NCBI GenBank assembly: GCA_031769625.1
Contig: JAUIMM010000121.1
Coordinates: 9,686,501-9,750,500 of the forward strand
DNA from: Taudactylus pleione
Taxonomy: Eukaryota; Chordata; Amphibia; Anura; Myobatrachidae
Reading direction: 5' to 3'
DNA length: 64,000 nt
Shown: positions 46,371-57,995 of the stretch, one piece after another
How positions within the stretch are numbered: position 1 is the stretch's first letter
Layout: each line of letters starts with the position of its first letter
The notes under the pieces: model-generated
What the model was told of the DNA's origin: nothing
Database searches by the model: none
Seen by the model: the letters and a program-made list of their open reading frames with translations, nothing else
Program-made: the position numbers and the translations under genes

Positions 46371-46830
46371 CAATATTTGTCAGTGTAGCTGGGGGAAGCA
46401 GTCGGGAAGCCGATGGACGGAATCCCGACCGTCAGCTTCCCGACTGTATAAACCCGGTAAGGGTTGAATGACAGGCGTCGAAATCCCAACGCCTGTCATC
46501 TTACCCTACGCTGGGAACCCGACACCCGGCTTACCGATCGAAGGGGGGGGTTAGGTTTAGGGTTAGGCACCCCCGCGGCAGGTTAGCTTTAGGCTAGGGG
46601 AACGGAGGGTTAGGGTTAGGCACCCCCGGGGGGACAGGTTTAGGTGGCAGGGACGGGGGGGCTTAGGTTTAGGCACTTGGGGGGTGGGAGGGGGAGGAGG
46701 TTAGGGTTAGGCACCCCTAGGGTGTAGAATAGGTTAGTCAATACTTACCTTTCGACGATCGGGATTTTCACTGCTGCCGGGATGCCGCTGTCGGGATTTG
46801 AACCACCGGCCGTGCAGTATAGTGGCTGCC
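46371..46830. mobile_element. AATCCCGAC-type MITE copy with TTAGGG-like tract
   Basis: Left part gtcgggaagccgatggacgg with aatcccgaccgtcag, right part gccgctgtcgggatttgaac. Between them (46545-46740) lie repeated units containing ttagggttaggcacccc. Confidence 0.6.
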
Positions 46831-47364
46831 AACTTAAGAAATGTTCCTAAAAACACAGCCTCATTCACTAAGAAGAATCCGTGACCTCTTCATTCGCATC
46901 GGTCACTTGTTCTTGGTGGTATTACAGGCTTTATTTTCATGAATATTTGTGCAGGCTACAAAAACCTCAAACCAGTTATTTTTAACATGATTAATTATGG
47001 AGAGGAGAAATGTTTTAAAATCTGCGTCTTCATTTATGCACTTATCTGTGTCCTGGAGATGCTATAATCCTGAGGGTGAAGGCAACCAGCTGGTGCTGTC
47101 TGACCTATTTGCTTTGGCTGACAAAACTATTAAATGTGTTTGCTATGCTTTGTAAAAAGACTAAAACAAACAACATTATGTTTACCTAAATAGAGGGTAG
47201 GTGAAGTATATAATAGTTGTGAAAACAGTACGTGTGCATCGGAGTCTTTGAAGGGATAGTTATTAATTTGGTGACTGGTTCTTTAAGTTACATGCAATTC
47301 ATAATTTCAACTTTGAAAGGGAAAAATTCAAAACGTTGAAAAATATATTCAGCATGTGTACAAC
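46831..47364. other. No feature recognised
   Basis: Unclassified intergenic DNA. Confidence 0.45.
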
Positions 47365-47751
47365 TTATGCTGGGCATACACAGCCAGATAAAATATCTGT
47401 CAGACCGACAGACATTTTATCTGGCCGGCTGCCAGCCGCAGATGTCGCCGGCATACACTGTGAGAGAAATCTCAGTGTATAGCCCGACATCTGCGCTCCG
47501 CCCCCGGGGGAGGAGACATTTCCCAACACAGGAAATGTCTGTCTGTCGGCCGCGCTGGGCATACACTGCCCGATGCAGCCGACAGTTACCGGGTAAATAT
47601 CGCATCGGACGGGCATGCTGGACAATCCTGCATGCCCGACCGAGCAATATTTAACCCTCGGTCGCCCGCACACACGCTACAATTATCGGGGGGCGATCCG
47701 CCGATATCAGGCGGATCGCCCAGATAATTGTAGCGTGTATGGCCAGCATTA
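47365..47751. mobile_element. MITE, TGCTGGCCATACAC type
   Basis: Ends ttatgctgggcatacac and gtgtatggccagcatta are inverted. Internal stems include ggcgatccgcc with its partner and cagacattttatctgg. GC-rich against AT-rich flanks. Confidence 0.8.
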
Positions 47752-48728
47752 GGGGTCAATAATAGTAATAAAAAGATAATATGCAGCTGTTTTCCTAACC
47801 AGGAGTTTAGCTCTTACTTACTGGGCTTATTATTTTTAATGGAAACTATTTTAAATTATGCCCATTTTTGACATTGCCAAACTGAGGAAATTGTAGGCTG
47901 AATGCTATGATTAATATAACCTGACTAATTTTTCATGTGTATGCCTTGTGCTACACGAGTAGTATTATGCAGGTTCCATTACGCTATGATGTTTATAATT
48001 TGGATACTAATGGTCTGTCTGGTACAGTGTAACTAGATATAACTGTGGTTCCTTCGTTCAGAAATGACACTGGTACCAGTATGCAGCATTGCAGTGCCAC
48101 TTACCATATGTCAGTGCACACAACATAGAGGAACAAGTGCAGAACATTTAGTCATTTTGGCTCCTGTGTTATGTTAGATGGGCCTGTTCCACCTTTAATG
48201 AGGGGGATCTCTCTGTATAATTGTGACACCTGATACAAAATTATAATGCCAAAGTTTATAAACAACATGCTCAAATTGCAATTTCTTTCACTTTGGCTTT
48301 GGATCAGTCTTATTGGCTGGCTGCTTATGCTAATGTTGATTAAACATAATCCAACATGCACATAATATTCAGACGACTCATTAAACCACCAACATTAGTG
48401 CTGAGCACTTTATGGAAGCAGTTCTTGAAGTCATGAATAGGTTAAGTAACAGGTATTCTGCTGACAATATTTAGCAGGGACCAAAATAAGCCAGAGCACT
48501 TGTCACCACACCACCCCTCCCTGCTTGCAAATGCACAGCTGGGGTGTCATTTGGAGAGTCGTTAGGACGCCAAGTCCTCTCTGTGAGCTAAGGCCTGGAA
48601 TCCTGCAGCTGTCACAGTTCTGGGACTCTGAATTCCACAGACAGCAGATCCTAGGCTGAAGAAACATTTTATAAATGTGCATATATTGTACTATGGCTAA
48701 TAGACTCGTAATAAAACATTTTTATATA
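47752..48728. other. No feature recognised
   Basis: Unclassified intergenic DNA. Confidence 0.45.
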
Positions 48729-49105
48729 CAGTACTGTGCAAAAGTTTTAGGCAGGTATGGAAAAAATTCTACAAAGTAAGAATGCTTTCAAAAATAGCAG
48801 TTTTAATAGTTTATTTTTTATCAATTAACAAAATGCAAACTAAATGACAGAAGAGAAATCTAAATCAAATCAGTATTTAGTGTGACCACCCTTTTCCTAC
48901 AAAACAGCATCAATTATTCTAGGTACACTTGCACACAGTTTTTGAAGGAACTCGTCAGGGAGTTTGTTCCAAACATCTTTGAGAACTAACCACAGATCTT
49001 TTGTGGATGTAGGCTTGCTCAAGTCCTTCTGTCTCTTCATGTAATCCCAGACAGACTCGATGATATCAGGGCTCTGCGGGCGATATCATTACTTCTAGGA
49101 CTATG
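48729..49105 (-). pseudogene. 3' end of a Tc1-like transposase gene with terminal repeat
   Basis: Starts with the Tc1 end acagtactgtgcaaaagttt. Read on the - strand, the region encodes a Tc1 transposase C-terminus with IESVWDYMKRQKDL and RIIDAVL-like blocks before a stop near 48873. The rest of the gene is absent, and a DIRS end begins about 50 bases further on. Confidence 0.8.
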
Positions 49106-49153
49106 GAAAAGCATATAGAAAAAAAAACCATCAGATCCTATAATGTAATTGCC

Positions 49154-49345
49154 TCTATTCTACATCAGGGTCCATAGGGTATCCACAGGATACCTTGGGG
49201 TATTGGTGATGACGTCAGGCATCTGACACCACAGAGTAAAATTTTTCATCCTCCCAGGATGCACTGGGGTCTCCTATACCCTGCCCCCGAGCCAAGGCAT
49301 CTCAGTTTCATTGGTGTTCGGCCAGGAGTCGGATCACTTGCAAGC
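49154..49345 (+). repeat. DIRS-A left inverted terminal repeat
   Basis: ccacaggataccttggggta and catcctcccaggatgcactg here have inverted counterparts at 54715-54740 and 54655-54675. It holds gatgacgtcagg, a CRE-like site also present in the right repeat. Confidence 0.85.
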
Positions 49346-50224
49346 AGAGTGGGGCTATAATGGCCCCTGAAGTTTTCTACAAGCAGCTGTGGCTGCACAA
49401 ATGAGTTGTACAGCATGGACAGTCAGTACTGACGTCCATGCTGTCGCTCCTACAACCCACCGGACCAGAACGCCGGTACTGATCTGGGGATGCTGGTAGG
49501 TATCTGGGGTCACAGCTAGCAGTGACCCCTGATTACCTGAACTGTGGCCGGATTCAAGGGGGCAGGTAAGCGGCGGGGTCCCGCGGAGGGTACCCGCCGG
49601 TAACAGTCCTGTAGGTCTCTAGTTAGGGGGCTACCTGGGGACAGGCTGTGCGTGGAGCCACGTATTAACCTGCGCTTCCACTAGACCACCAGGGACAGCA
49701 GGCCTCAGCATGTGCGGTATAGCATGGCGTCCCAGGGGTTAATAGCATGCCAGGGGATCGCGCCTTCCCTGTCTTAACAGTCGGCGCCTCCCCGCTGCAC
49801 AGTGCCTTTCCACAACGGTCTGGCGGGCTGTCAGTGTTCCTCCCCCGGCCCGCCTCCTCTCTGCTCCTCGGCGGCCATTTTCTAATGAACTGTGCAAACA
49901 CTGCTGGACGCTGATTACAGGTGGCATTGCGGTCCGGGTCCCCCCGCATACCTCTCCTCCAGAGTAAGGTCAAAGTATGCTGCACTGTTTCCTACCAGGC
50001 TCTGTGTGTCTGCGTAGTTGATCTCTGCTGATATTGCAGGGATTTATTTCTGCATTGTATGTGACTTAATGCTAGCGCTGTCTGCCTGTACTTTCACTTC
50101 TGACTGTCGACCATTTTACTATCCCTGTTGTTCTTCTGCAAAAGCCCTTGCAGTGCGGTGTTGCAGGGTATTCATTGCCTCACAGTAAAAATATTGTCTG
50201 TGAGGGGAGTCACATACACTCATC

Positions 50225-51254
50225 ATGTCTGAGAGTGAACGTGAATTTCCTCTCCAGCTAAAGTGTACTGCATGTTCTGTACCAATAGCGGAGGGTGAGG
50301 GGCACACTGAAGGTTTATGTCGGGCATGTTATATAATTTCACACCCGATTTCTGTAACTGTGCTTGTGCAGGAACCGCCCTGGGCTTGTTTTGCTAAGGC
50401 ACTTTCAACCCTTGTGGGCCAGCTGGCGACGCCCCCTGCGTTTCCCCAAATGGGGTTATCGCAGCAGTCTGTAGGGTCATCACCCATGCAGGGGTTCCCT
50501 AGAGAGCTGATGGTACCCCAGTGTCTCCGACTTTCTCCCACCCAGGTCTCCCAGGAACCTACGTGGGTAAACTGACGTTTTACAGGGGGAGTCATCATTG
50601 CGGCCTGCTAATCGGCCTTTAATGTCTCAGACAGCTCATTATGATGAGGATGACCTAACTTCTGATGACGCGGAGATTTTTGACATCTCAGACCAGGAGC
50701 TCCCTCGTACTAAGGAGGTGGAGTCCAAGTCTAAAATATATATACCTGGCCTTAAACGGGCAGTCCGTGCGGCCTTGGTTATTACAGATGACGATCCCCC
50801 CGTGGCCAAATCTAAATATGCCGCCTTTAAGGATATTAAGGGTGATTCCACTGTATTCCCTCTATCTGGTCAGTTAGTGGATCATTTAGAGGAGGCGTGG
50901 AAAAATCCAGGTAGGCGGTACCAGCCTCAAAAACGTTTGGCTTTTGCATAACCCTTTGCGGATAATTATTTTTCCAGATGGGAAACCCCTCCACAGGTGG
51001 ATTCTCATGTCACACGCCTAGTGAGGAGTGCTACATTGCCCATGTCCTCCTTAAAGGATGCTACGGATCACAGGGTGGAAATAGTGGGTAACCTCAGAGA
51101 CTCGGCTACGTACATTAATGAGGCAGCCTTAGATATAGGGCTCCTCACTTCCAGAATCTCCTCAGCAGCAGTGGATGTGCGCCGCACCCTCTGGTTGCGT
51201 TCTTGGAAAGCAGACGCAGATTCCAAAAAGGGATTGGAATGCTTGCCCTTTTAA
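50225..51254 (+). pseudogene. DIRS-A gag-like ORF (broken)
   Basis: The frame starting at 50225 begins MSESEREFPLQLKCTAC and has a second CxxC (LCRACY), a likely zinc-binding pair. It stops at 50575. A shifted frame continues from 50598 with acidic sequence (EDDLTSDDAEIFDISDQELP), stops at 50949-50951, and resumes in the same frame at 50997 to 51254. The function in DIRS is presumed to be a structural Gag. At least one frameshift and one stop are present. Confidence 0.75.
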
Positions 51255-52992
51255 TGGACAGGTCCTGTTTTGGCCCTGATCTGGACAAAATTGTGGCCAC
51301 TCTGGCAGCAGCTAAGTCTGCGTGTCTGCCATCAGGGTCTGGTACTTCATCCTTTCGGCCCTATAGGGCCCAGGGTAAGTTCAAAGTGCAGTCCTTTCCT
51401 AGACAGGCAGGGGCCAAGAAATCTGCCAAGCCAAAGAAGCAGGCTTGGAGTACAAGACGTCGGACGATAAGCTCTCAGCCTGATTGGACGGGCCTCCCCT
51501 TGGGGGGCCCCAAAGTGGGAGGCCGGCTTCTTCAGTCCAGTCCAGTGCTGGTGTCTCACAACCGTAGAAACTTGGGTAAGAGAAGTGGTCTCTCAGGGGT
51601 CCACCCTCTCCTTCCGGCGGAGGCCTCCCAGCCAGTTTTTCACCAAGGCACTTCAGTCAGACCAAGACAAGGCCCAGGAATTCCGGAAGGTGATCCACTC
51701 TATGCTCCAGGCTGGAGTTATAGTGCCGGTCCCATTGTCCCAGAGAGGATCGGGGTATTATCCAATCTTTTTGTGGTACAGAAGCCCAATGGGTCTTACA
51801 GGCCCATCCTCAACCTCAAATCACTCAACAAATTCTTGAGGGTTCCTCGGTTTAGGATGGAGACCCTGCATTCCATCATTTTGGCGATGGAGTCGGGGGA
51901 TTTTATGGTGTCTCTAGATATTCAGGATGCTTAGCTGCATATTCCCATTGTCTCAGCACATCAGCGTTTCCTCAGATTTGCAGTAGGAGACCAACACCCA
52001 ATTTCAGGCACTGCCCTTTGGTCTGACCACAGTTCCTCAAGTGTTTACCAAAGTCATGGCAGCCCTATCTGGACGACCTTCTGCTGTTGGCACGGTCTCC
52101 AGAGATCCTTCAGCGCCATCTACAATTGACAGTCTCTGTGTTGCAGGCTCACGGCTGGTTGATAAACGAAGAAGTCATCCCTGGTGCCATCACAGAGGAT
52201 GCTCTATCTCTGAGCCCTGTTGTACTCCCAACTTCAGAGGATCTTTGTGATGGAGGAAAAGATCTCTGCATTACAGGCAAAAGTACGCAGTTGCCTGCAG
52301 AGTCGCCGGGTGTCTATTCACTCGGCTATGAGGTTACTGGGTTCCATGGTGTCGATGTTCGACATGGTGGAGTTTGCCCAGTTTCACTTCAGACCTCTGC
52401 AGAAGTTGATTCTCTCCAGATGGAATGGGTTGCCCCACCGGATAAAGACACAGAAAATGGTGCTTTCCCCGGAGGTACGTCTGTCTCTGGCTTGGTGGCT
52501 GCAGACTGCTCACCTGAACAGGGGGCGCCACTTTTGGATTGTGGACTGGGTCCTGCTGAGAACGGATGCCAGTCTCCGAGGCTGGGGAGCAGTGATGGGT
52601 CCACACTTCTTCCAGGGAAGGTGGACGCCAGCGGAATCTGCTCTTCCGATAAACATATTGGAACTTCGGGCAGTATTCTGAGCTCTCCAGCAAGCAAGAC
52701 AGGTCCTGCATGGAAGACCCGTGCAGCTATAGTCAGACAATGCCACCACGGTGGCTTACATAAACTGCCAAGGAGGGACTCGCAGTCAGGCAGCTCTGAC
52801 AGAGGTGTCCCGCTTTCTAGCGTGGGCGGAAGGCAATCTCCCTGCCATCTCGGCAGTGTTCATATCAGGAGTCCTCAACTGGGTAGCAGACTTTTTCTCA
52901 GCCGTCAAGACGTGCAACCAGGAGAGTGGTCTCTTCATCAGGAGGTGTTTCAGCTACTGGTGAACAAGTGGGGCCTTCCAGAGATAGATTGA
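51203..52992 (+). pseudogene. DIRS-A reverse transcriptase and RNase H (broken)
   Basis: The frame at 51203-51934 carries a basic gag end, then RT blocks (FVVQKPNGSYRPILNLKSLN, VSLDIQDA) and stops where a Tyr codon is expected. The RT catalytic YLDD is at 52066-52077, directly after an apparent small deletion. RNase H follows: TDASLRGWGAV and NILELRAVF (52560-52680), then AYINCQGGTRSQAAL in another frame (52755). Several frameshifts separate these parts. Confidence 0.88.
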
Positions 52993-53039
52993 CCTCATGG
53001 CCTCCCGACACAACAAGCTTCCTGTGTACGGGTCAAGAA

Positions 53040-54300
53040 TCAGAGACACAGAGGCACTTCTGGTAGACGCTCTGTCAGTCCGGTGGACCTTCCAGTTTGC
53101 GTACCTCTTCCCTCCGTTCTCCCTTCTTCCTCGAGTGATTCGCAAATTCAAGCAAGAAGGCAGCACGCTCCTGCTGATAGATCCTGCATGGCCCAGGTGG
53201 CACTGGTACTCAGATCTCAGGAGCCTCTCCATAGACGCTCCGATGCGATTGCCTCAACGTCCGGACCTGTTGTCTCAAGGTCCTTGCCATCACCTGGACT
53301 TGGGCCATCTGTCTTTGACGGCTTGGCTGTTGAGACTGCCCTCTTGAGGTCCAGGGGTTTTTCCAGCTCTGTTAACACCATGCTCAGAGCTCGGAAGCCG
53401 GCTTCTGCAAGAAATTACCACCGAGTGTGGCATACTTTCTTTGATTGGTGTCTACCTAGAGGCTATGATCCTCAGGTTTTTAGAATATCCAGGATTTTGG
53501 CTTTCCTACAAGCAGGCTTAGATCAGTCTTCGCCTTGCTTCACTGAAGGTGCAGGTTTTCGCCCTCTCAGTGTGGTTTCAGCGTAGGATTGCTACACTTC
53601 CTGATGTCCACACTATGCCAGGTGTACTTCGCATACAGCCTCCCTTTGTTCCACCTGTGGCTCCTTGGGACTTGGCTGTGGTCCTTAGGGCTCTTCAAGG
53701 ACCGCCATTTGAACCACTGGGCTCAGTGGATTTAAAATGGCTCACCGCTAAGACTGTTTCTTCTGGCCATTGCCTCAGCCAGAAGAGTGTCAAATTTGGG
53801 GGCTCTTTCATGTCGTCCCCCATTCCAAATTTTTCATAGGTACAGGGCAGTGCTGCGCACTCTCCCTGGGTTCCTATCTAAGGTGGTATCTAGTTTCCAC
53901 ATCAATGAGGAAATTTATAGTAATGGCCTTTAATTTCCGAGACCTATCTGCTGGTGAGGCCTCCTTGGATGTGGTACGGGCTCTTACGATTTATGTTGAC
54001 CGTACCAATTCATTTAGGAAATCTGACTGTTTGTCCTCTATGGTTTCCATAAGAAGGGTTGGCCTGCCACTAAGCAAACCTTGGCAGGATGGCTTCACAT
54101 GGTGATTTCTGAGGTTTACATTCATGGGGTCCTGTCTGTACCGTCCTCTTACAGCTCACTCTACTCGGTCTGTGGGTCCTTCATGGGCAGCTCGCTGTGG
54201 TGCCTCTGCAGTTCAGCTGTGCAAGGCAGCCATGTGGTCTTCTGTCCATACCTTTGTGAGGTATTATGCATGTGATGCCTTTGCCCCTCAGGATGCTTCC
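53040..54300 (+). pseudogene. DIRS-A tyrosine recombinase (broken)
   Basis: The N-terminal part contains MLRARKPASARNYHRVWHTF (from 53380). The C-terminal catalytic block near 54135-54270 reads HSTRSVGPSWAARCG and later SVHTFVRYYA, giving the HxxR pair and a candidate nucleophile Tyr. Intervening frames are shifted. In DIRS this enzyme inserts the circular DNA copy without a target duplication. Confidence 0.85.
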
Positions 54301-54339
54301 TTCAGGCAGTGGACTCTTCTTTCAGCACAGGAGCGTCCC

Positions 54340-54450
54340 CACCCTTAAAGGATACTGCTTTGGGACGTCCCCAAGGTACCCTAGGGACCCTGATGTAGAA
54401 AATGAGATATGGTAAGAACTTAGCCTTGTTATTTCTCTTTCTACGAAGTC
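54340..54450 (+). repeat. DIRS-A internal complementary region
   Basis: gagatatggtaagaactta (about 54403-54421) is the inverse of the outermost right end (taagttcttaccatatctc, 54776-54794), and ctacgaagtccatagggttc matches the outer part of the terminal repeats. This region templates completion of the ends in DIRS. Confidence 0.8.
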
Positions 54451-54594
54451 CATAGGGTTCCACAGGACTCCCACCCTGTCGCACCTGTACTGCAGATAGG
54501 CTTTGATCTGGTCACCGTTTTTTCCGTCTACTTCTGGTGAGAATGTGATTCTTGTGTGTTCCAGACTTTCTTCTCTCTTTGTTCTCCTCCGGCC

Positions 54595-54796
54595 TATGGC
54601 TTGTTACGAAACTAAGATGCCTTGGCTCGTGGGTGGGGTATAGGAGAGGGACCCCAGTGCATCCTGGGAGGGTGAAAATTTAACTCTGTGGTGTCCGATG
54701 CCTGACGTCATCACCAATACTCCAAGGTATCCTGTGGAACCCTATGGACTTCGTAGAAATAGAGATAACAAGGGTAAGTTCTTACCATATCTCTTA
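54595..54796 (+). repeat. DIRS-A right inverted terminal repeat
   Basis: Inverse of 49154-49345: gatgccttggctcg, cagtgcatcctgggagg, cctgacgtcatcaccaatac, gtatcctgtggaaccctatg. Confidence 0.85.
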
Positions 54797-55659
54797 TTTT
54801 CTTTATTCTTGACCGTAGTATGAACATAGAGGGAAGTGGGTTGCATTAGACAAAGGTTAACACTATAAAGTGTGCAGGGCGTCCTATAGGATGCAGATGC
54901 CGCTGCTCCACCAACCCCGCAGCACTGGCGACTAGATCAGTGACTGTCGCTGCATTATCCACAGTACTCTGAGCTGCCTGCCGCAGCCAGTCCCTTGGGT
55001 ATGTCAAGGGAGCTGTACACTTGCGGCAGTCACCACAGTGCAGGAGACCACCGCCAGTGGTGCTTGTGAGGGCACCGGTTGTCTCCGCGCCGCTCACTAG
55101 ACCAGGTTTTTTTGTGAATAGGACACTGCTTGGTAACGGTCATGGCTGTTAGCCTGATGGTCCATAACCAGATGGAGGAGGTAGGCTCCTCCAGTTAGCC
55201 CCTACCCCAACCCTAGGCGCGCTTCCTCTTCCTCTGTGCAGACAGCACATCCCAAGATTAATCCTCCCCTCAACCATCTCTGAGACACTGAGTGGCCATT
55301 TTCTACATTGCATGTCTCAATATAGCTCGGGGAGAGGCTCTTTGACTACTGTCTCCTATAACTAGCTCCTAGCAGCCATGTTATGTCCATAGCTCCTTTC
55401 TGCTTTTATAGCTGGTTTGTCGAGAACTATTTGCCCACTAGTTCAGAGCATTGAGTGGTCTGTGTGCATGTGAGTATTATTGAACTTTCTGCCTGTGTTC
55501 CCTGCTGTTGAGACCAGGGACACGCCTGGTCAGTTGGGAGTGTGTACATATTTATAAATACAAACTTATTAGACACTCTTTGTGTTTCCCCTAAGCACAC
55601 ACCATTCTTCAGGCCTTTGTGTGTGGGCTCCTGAGGAGATGGTGGTTCCATTGCTGCGC

Positions 55660-56699
55660 ACTTGTAAAAAAATGTCCGCCGACCCAGTTTCTTTTTTCCA
55701 CCGGCCTTCCAGCACAGCCAGGAAAAGCAGAAGCTCTCAAGTCTATTAGCTCCCTCCTGGCCTCCAAGGTCATCGTTCCGGTCCCCCTGTCTCAGAGTTA
55801 TGGGTTTCTATTCCAATCTCTTTCAAAAGTCAGATGGCTCGTGTTGACCCATCCTCAATTTGAAAGAGCTGGCAAAGTTCCTCCTGATTCCCAGTTCCAC
55901 ATGGAATCTCTGTTCCATTATTCTGGCTCTGGAGCCGAGTGATTTTATGGCTTTGTTGGACATCCAGGATGCCTACTTGCATATTTCCATCCAAGTCAGC
56001 TAGCAGCGCTTCCTCAGGTTTGCGGTGAGGGGCGAACACTAGCAGTTTCTGGCATTGCCATTTGGACTATCCACGTGTTTTCTTGAAGATCATGGTGGCG
56101 CACCTTCGCCACATTGTCGTTTGGATCTTGCCTTATCTGGACAACGTTCTCCTGGCCCAGTCTCCGGCTGTTCTCATGGATCGCATCCACCTGACTGGAG
56201 CTTCTGCAGTTGGCGGAAATCCACCTTGACTCCTTCTCAGGTGTTGTTCCACTTGGGAGCATTATTGGACTTCAAAACTCAGCAGGTCTTCCTTCCAGGA
56301 GACAAGATGTTGGCTCCGCAGTCCAGGATCCGTGCCTTCCTGAGCCAGCGTCGGGTGTCCTTAACCCAGGATCTGCATACAGGAGTGTATCTAGTCTCCA
56401 CCTTCGATGGTGGAGTATGCCCAGTTCCACTCCTGGCCTCCTTCAGCTGGTCATTCTAGTGCGGTAGAACAGTCTCGCCTGAACCTCAAAATGCAGGTGC
56501 TCATTCTCTCCTGAGAGCTCAATCTTTCCTGTGGTGGCTCCAGCGCTTGCACCTGACAGGGGCCACCCTTTTTGGATCCAGGACTGGGTCCTACTCCTCA
56601 CCGATGCCAAACTTTGGGGGAGGGGGACAGTTTATCACACCTTCCATGGTCGTTGGACGTTTCAAGAATGTCAATTGTCCATGTCCTGGAGGTTGAGCA
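55660..56699 (+). pseudogene. DIRS-D reverse transcriptase and start of RNase H (broken)
   Basis: Codons for VIVPVPLSQS, FMALLDIQDAYLHIS and PYLDNVLLAQSP can be read with frameshifts. The second catalytic Asp of YxDD is replaced by Asn. The RNase H start DWVLLLTDAKLWG precedes the inserted transposon. Confidence 0.8.
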
Positions 56700-57252
56700 G
56701 TGTACAGTAGGGTGGGTTGAAAAAAAAATTAATTTGAGAGTTTGAAATTCCAATGGTGCGAAAGAGTTGTGGGTCCATAACAGTAACTCGTGTGCAAAAT
56801 TTCTGCTCTGTTGGATAATTTTTACTATCCCTAGCAGGCGCTTGAAGTTTTGAAAATTTGACACAGATTAGGATATTTTGTAATCTGGTGAAGGCACTGT
56901 TTTGGGGAATATGTTTTGACAATGAAGTTGTTAGGTGAAAATGCTTCGGTTGAACTCTGATACAAACCTTCGGGGTAGACGTTTAAGAGAGGGTCCGATG
57001 TCTTAAAATTATCTTCGCCGGTGTCTGAATCACTTTTAGATTCACAAGAAGAATGTTGTTTGATATTGCAGCTTGCATGTGCCAGCCCGTGGAATCTTGC
57101 ACTTGCAACAAGTCAAGAAAGGTTTCTCCTTCTGAAAGGAAGTTTTTGAACGACTAATTAACTTCCAGGCTTATGTTTATAGGAGGAATAGATGTTCAGG
57201 CGACTGAAGCACTGCGAAAGAGTCTAAACAGGAAAGCCACACATGTGCCAGC

Positions 57253-57579
57253 ATGGTCCTTCGCCGCAGTCATCTGTTCTTCAACCTGCACATGCACACA
57301 AAGGCTATGTTACACAACATTCTTTTAGTGAATCTAAAAGTGACTCAGATGCCGGCGAAGATGATTCTAAGCCATCAAAGCTTGAAAGCTCCATCACAAA
57401 TGCGCATTAGTCTTCCAAACAATGCTCTCGTTAGTGATCGGTATGGTATGTCAAATAGGAAAACTGCTGCCATATCAACTGCTTTGCAAGACTTAGGTCT
57501 CATCACTCCCAATGACACCTCATCAGTCATTGATCACTCCAAAGTGAAGAAACAGCACAGAGAGACGCTGTCAGTGTAA
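57253..57579 (+). pseudogene. Unidentified transposase-like frame in the 1.88-kb element
   Basis: A frame of 108 codons contains SDRYGMSNRKTAAISTALQD, then LGLITPNDTSSVIDHSKVKK, a compact block that looks conserved rather than random. Just upstream, in another frame (about 57318-57410), is an acidic Ser/Asp stretch (SESKSDSDAGEDDSKPSK), suggesting a frameshift in a longer gene. I do not recognise the family with certainty. It is the only coding trace in the element. Confidence 0.5.
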
Positions 57580-57619
57580 ACTGTGACTCTGCTGTTCACT
57601 GCCTGGCTCTAACACACTG

Positions 57620-57995
57620 GACTCACTTAAGTGGCTTCCCCACTAGTGCCGGGCATGATGGACTCTTTTATGCCGGACTGTATATGTAAATATAGTGTAC
57701 CCTCCAGTCCCCACAACACAGCAGCGCTGCTAGCTACACTAGAATAGTACACTATGATATGAAAACTGTCTCAGAGAGCCAATCGGCACAGCCTTCGCCC
57801 AGCAGTGGTCAGTCACACAGCACAGAGACACACACACTGTCATGTATCAGCTGTGTCTCTGCTCCACACTGGACTCCCTTCAGTGGCCTCCCCACCAGTG
57901 CCAGGCATGATGGATTCTGGAGCTGGACTGTATATGTAAATAGTGTACCCTCCAGTCCCCACAGCACAGCAGTGCTGCTAGCTACACTAGAGAGG
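57620..57995 (+). repeat. Two direct repeats of about 130 bp inside the 1.88-kb element
   Basis: 57620-57750 and 57866-57995 share ccggactgtatatgtaaata (with variants), gtaccctccagtccccaca and gctgctagctacactag. About 246 bases separate their starts. Confidence 0.8.

Larger units (their letters stand above)
49154..54796 (+). mobile_element. Near full-length DIRS-type retrotransposon (DIRS-A)
   Basis: DIRS elements use reverse transcriptase plus a tyrosine recombinase in place of a DDE integrase. This copy has the whole plan: a left inverted terminal repeat, gag-like frames, RT/RNase H, tyrosine recombinase, an internal complementary region and a right inverted repeat. All frames are broken by stops or frameshifts, so it is inactive. 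Length about 5.6 kb, normal for the group. Confidence 0.92.

Noticed and set aside
46545..46740. Interstitial telomere
   Set aside because: Units are degenerate, interspersed with GC-rich spacers and bounded by MITE ends. There is no long pure array.
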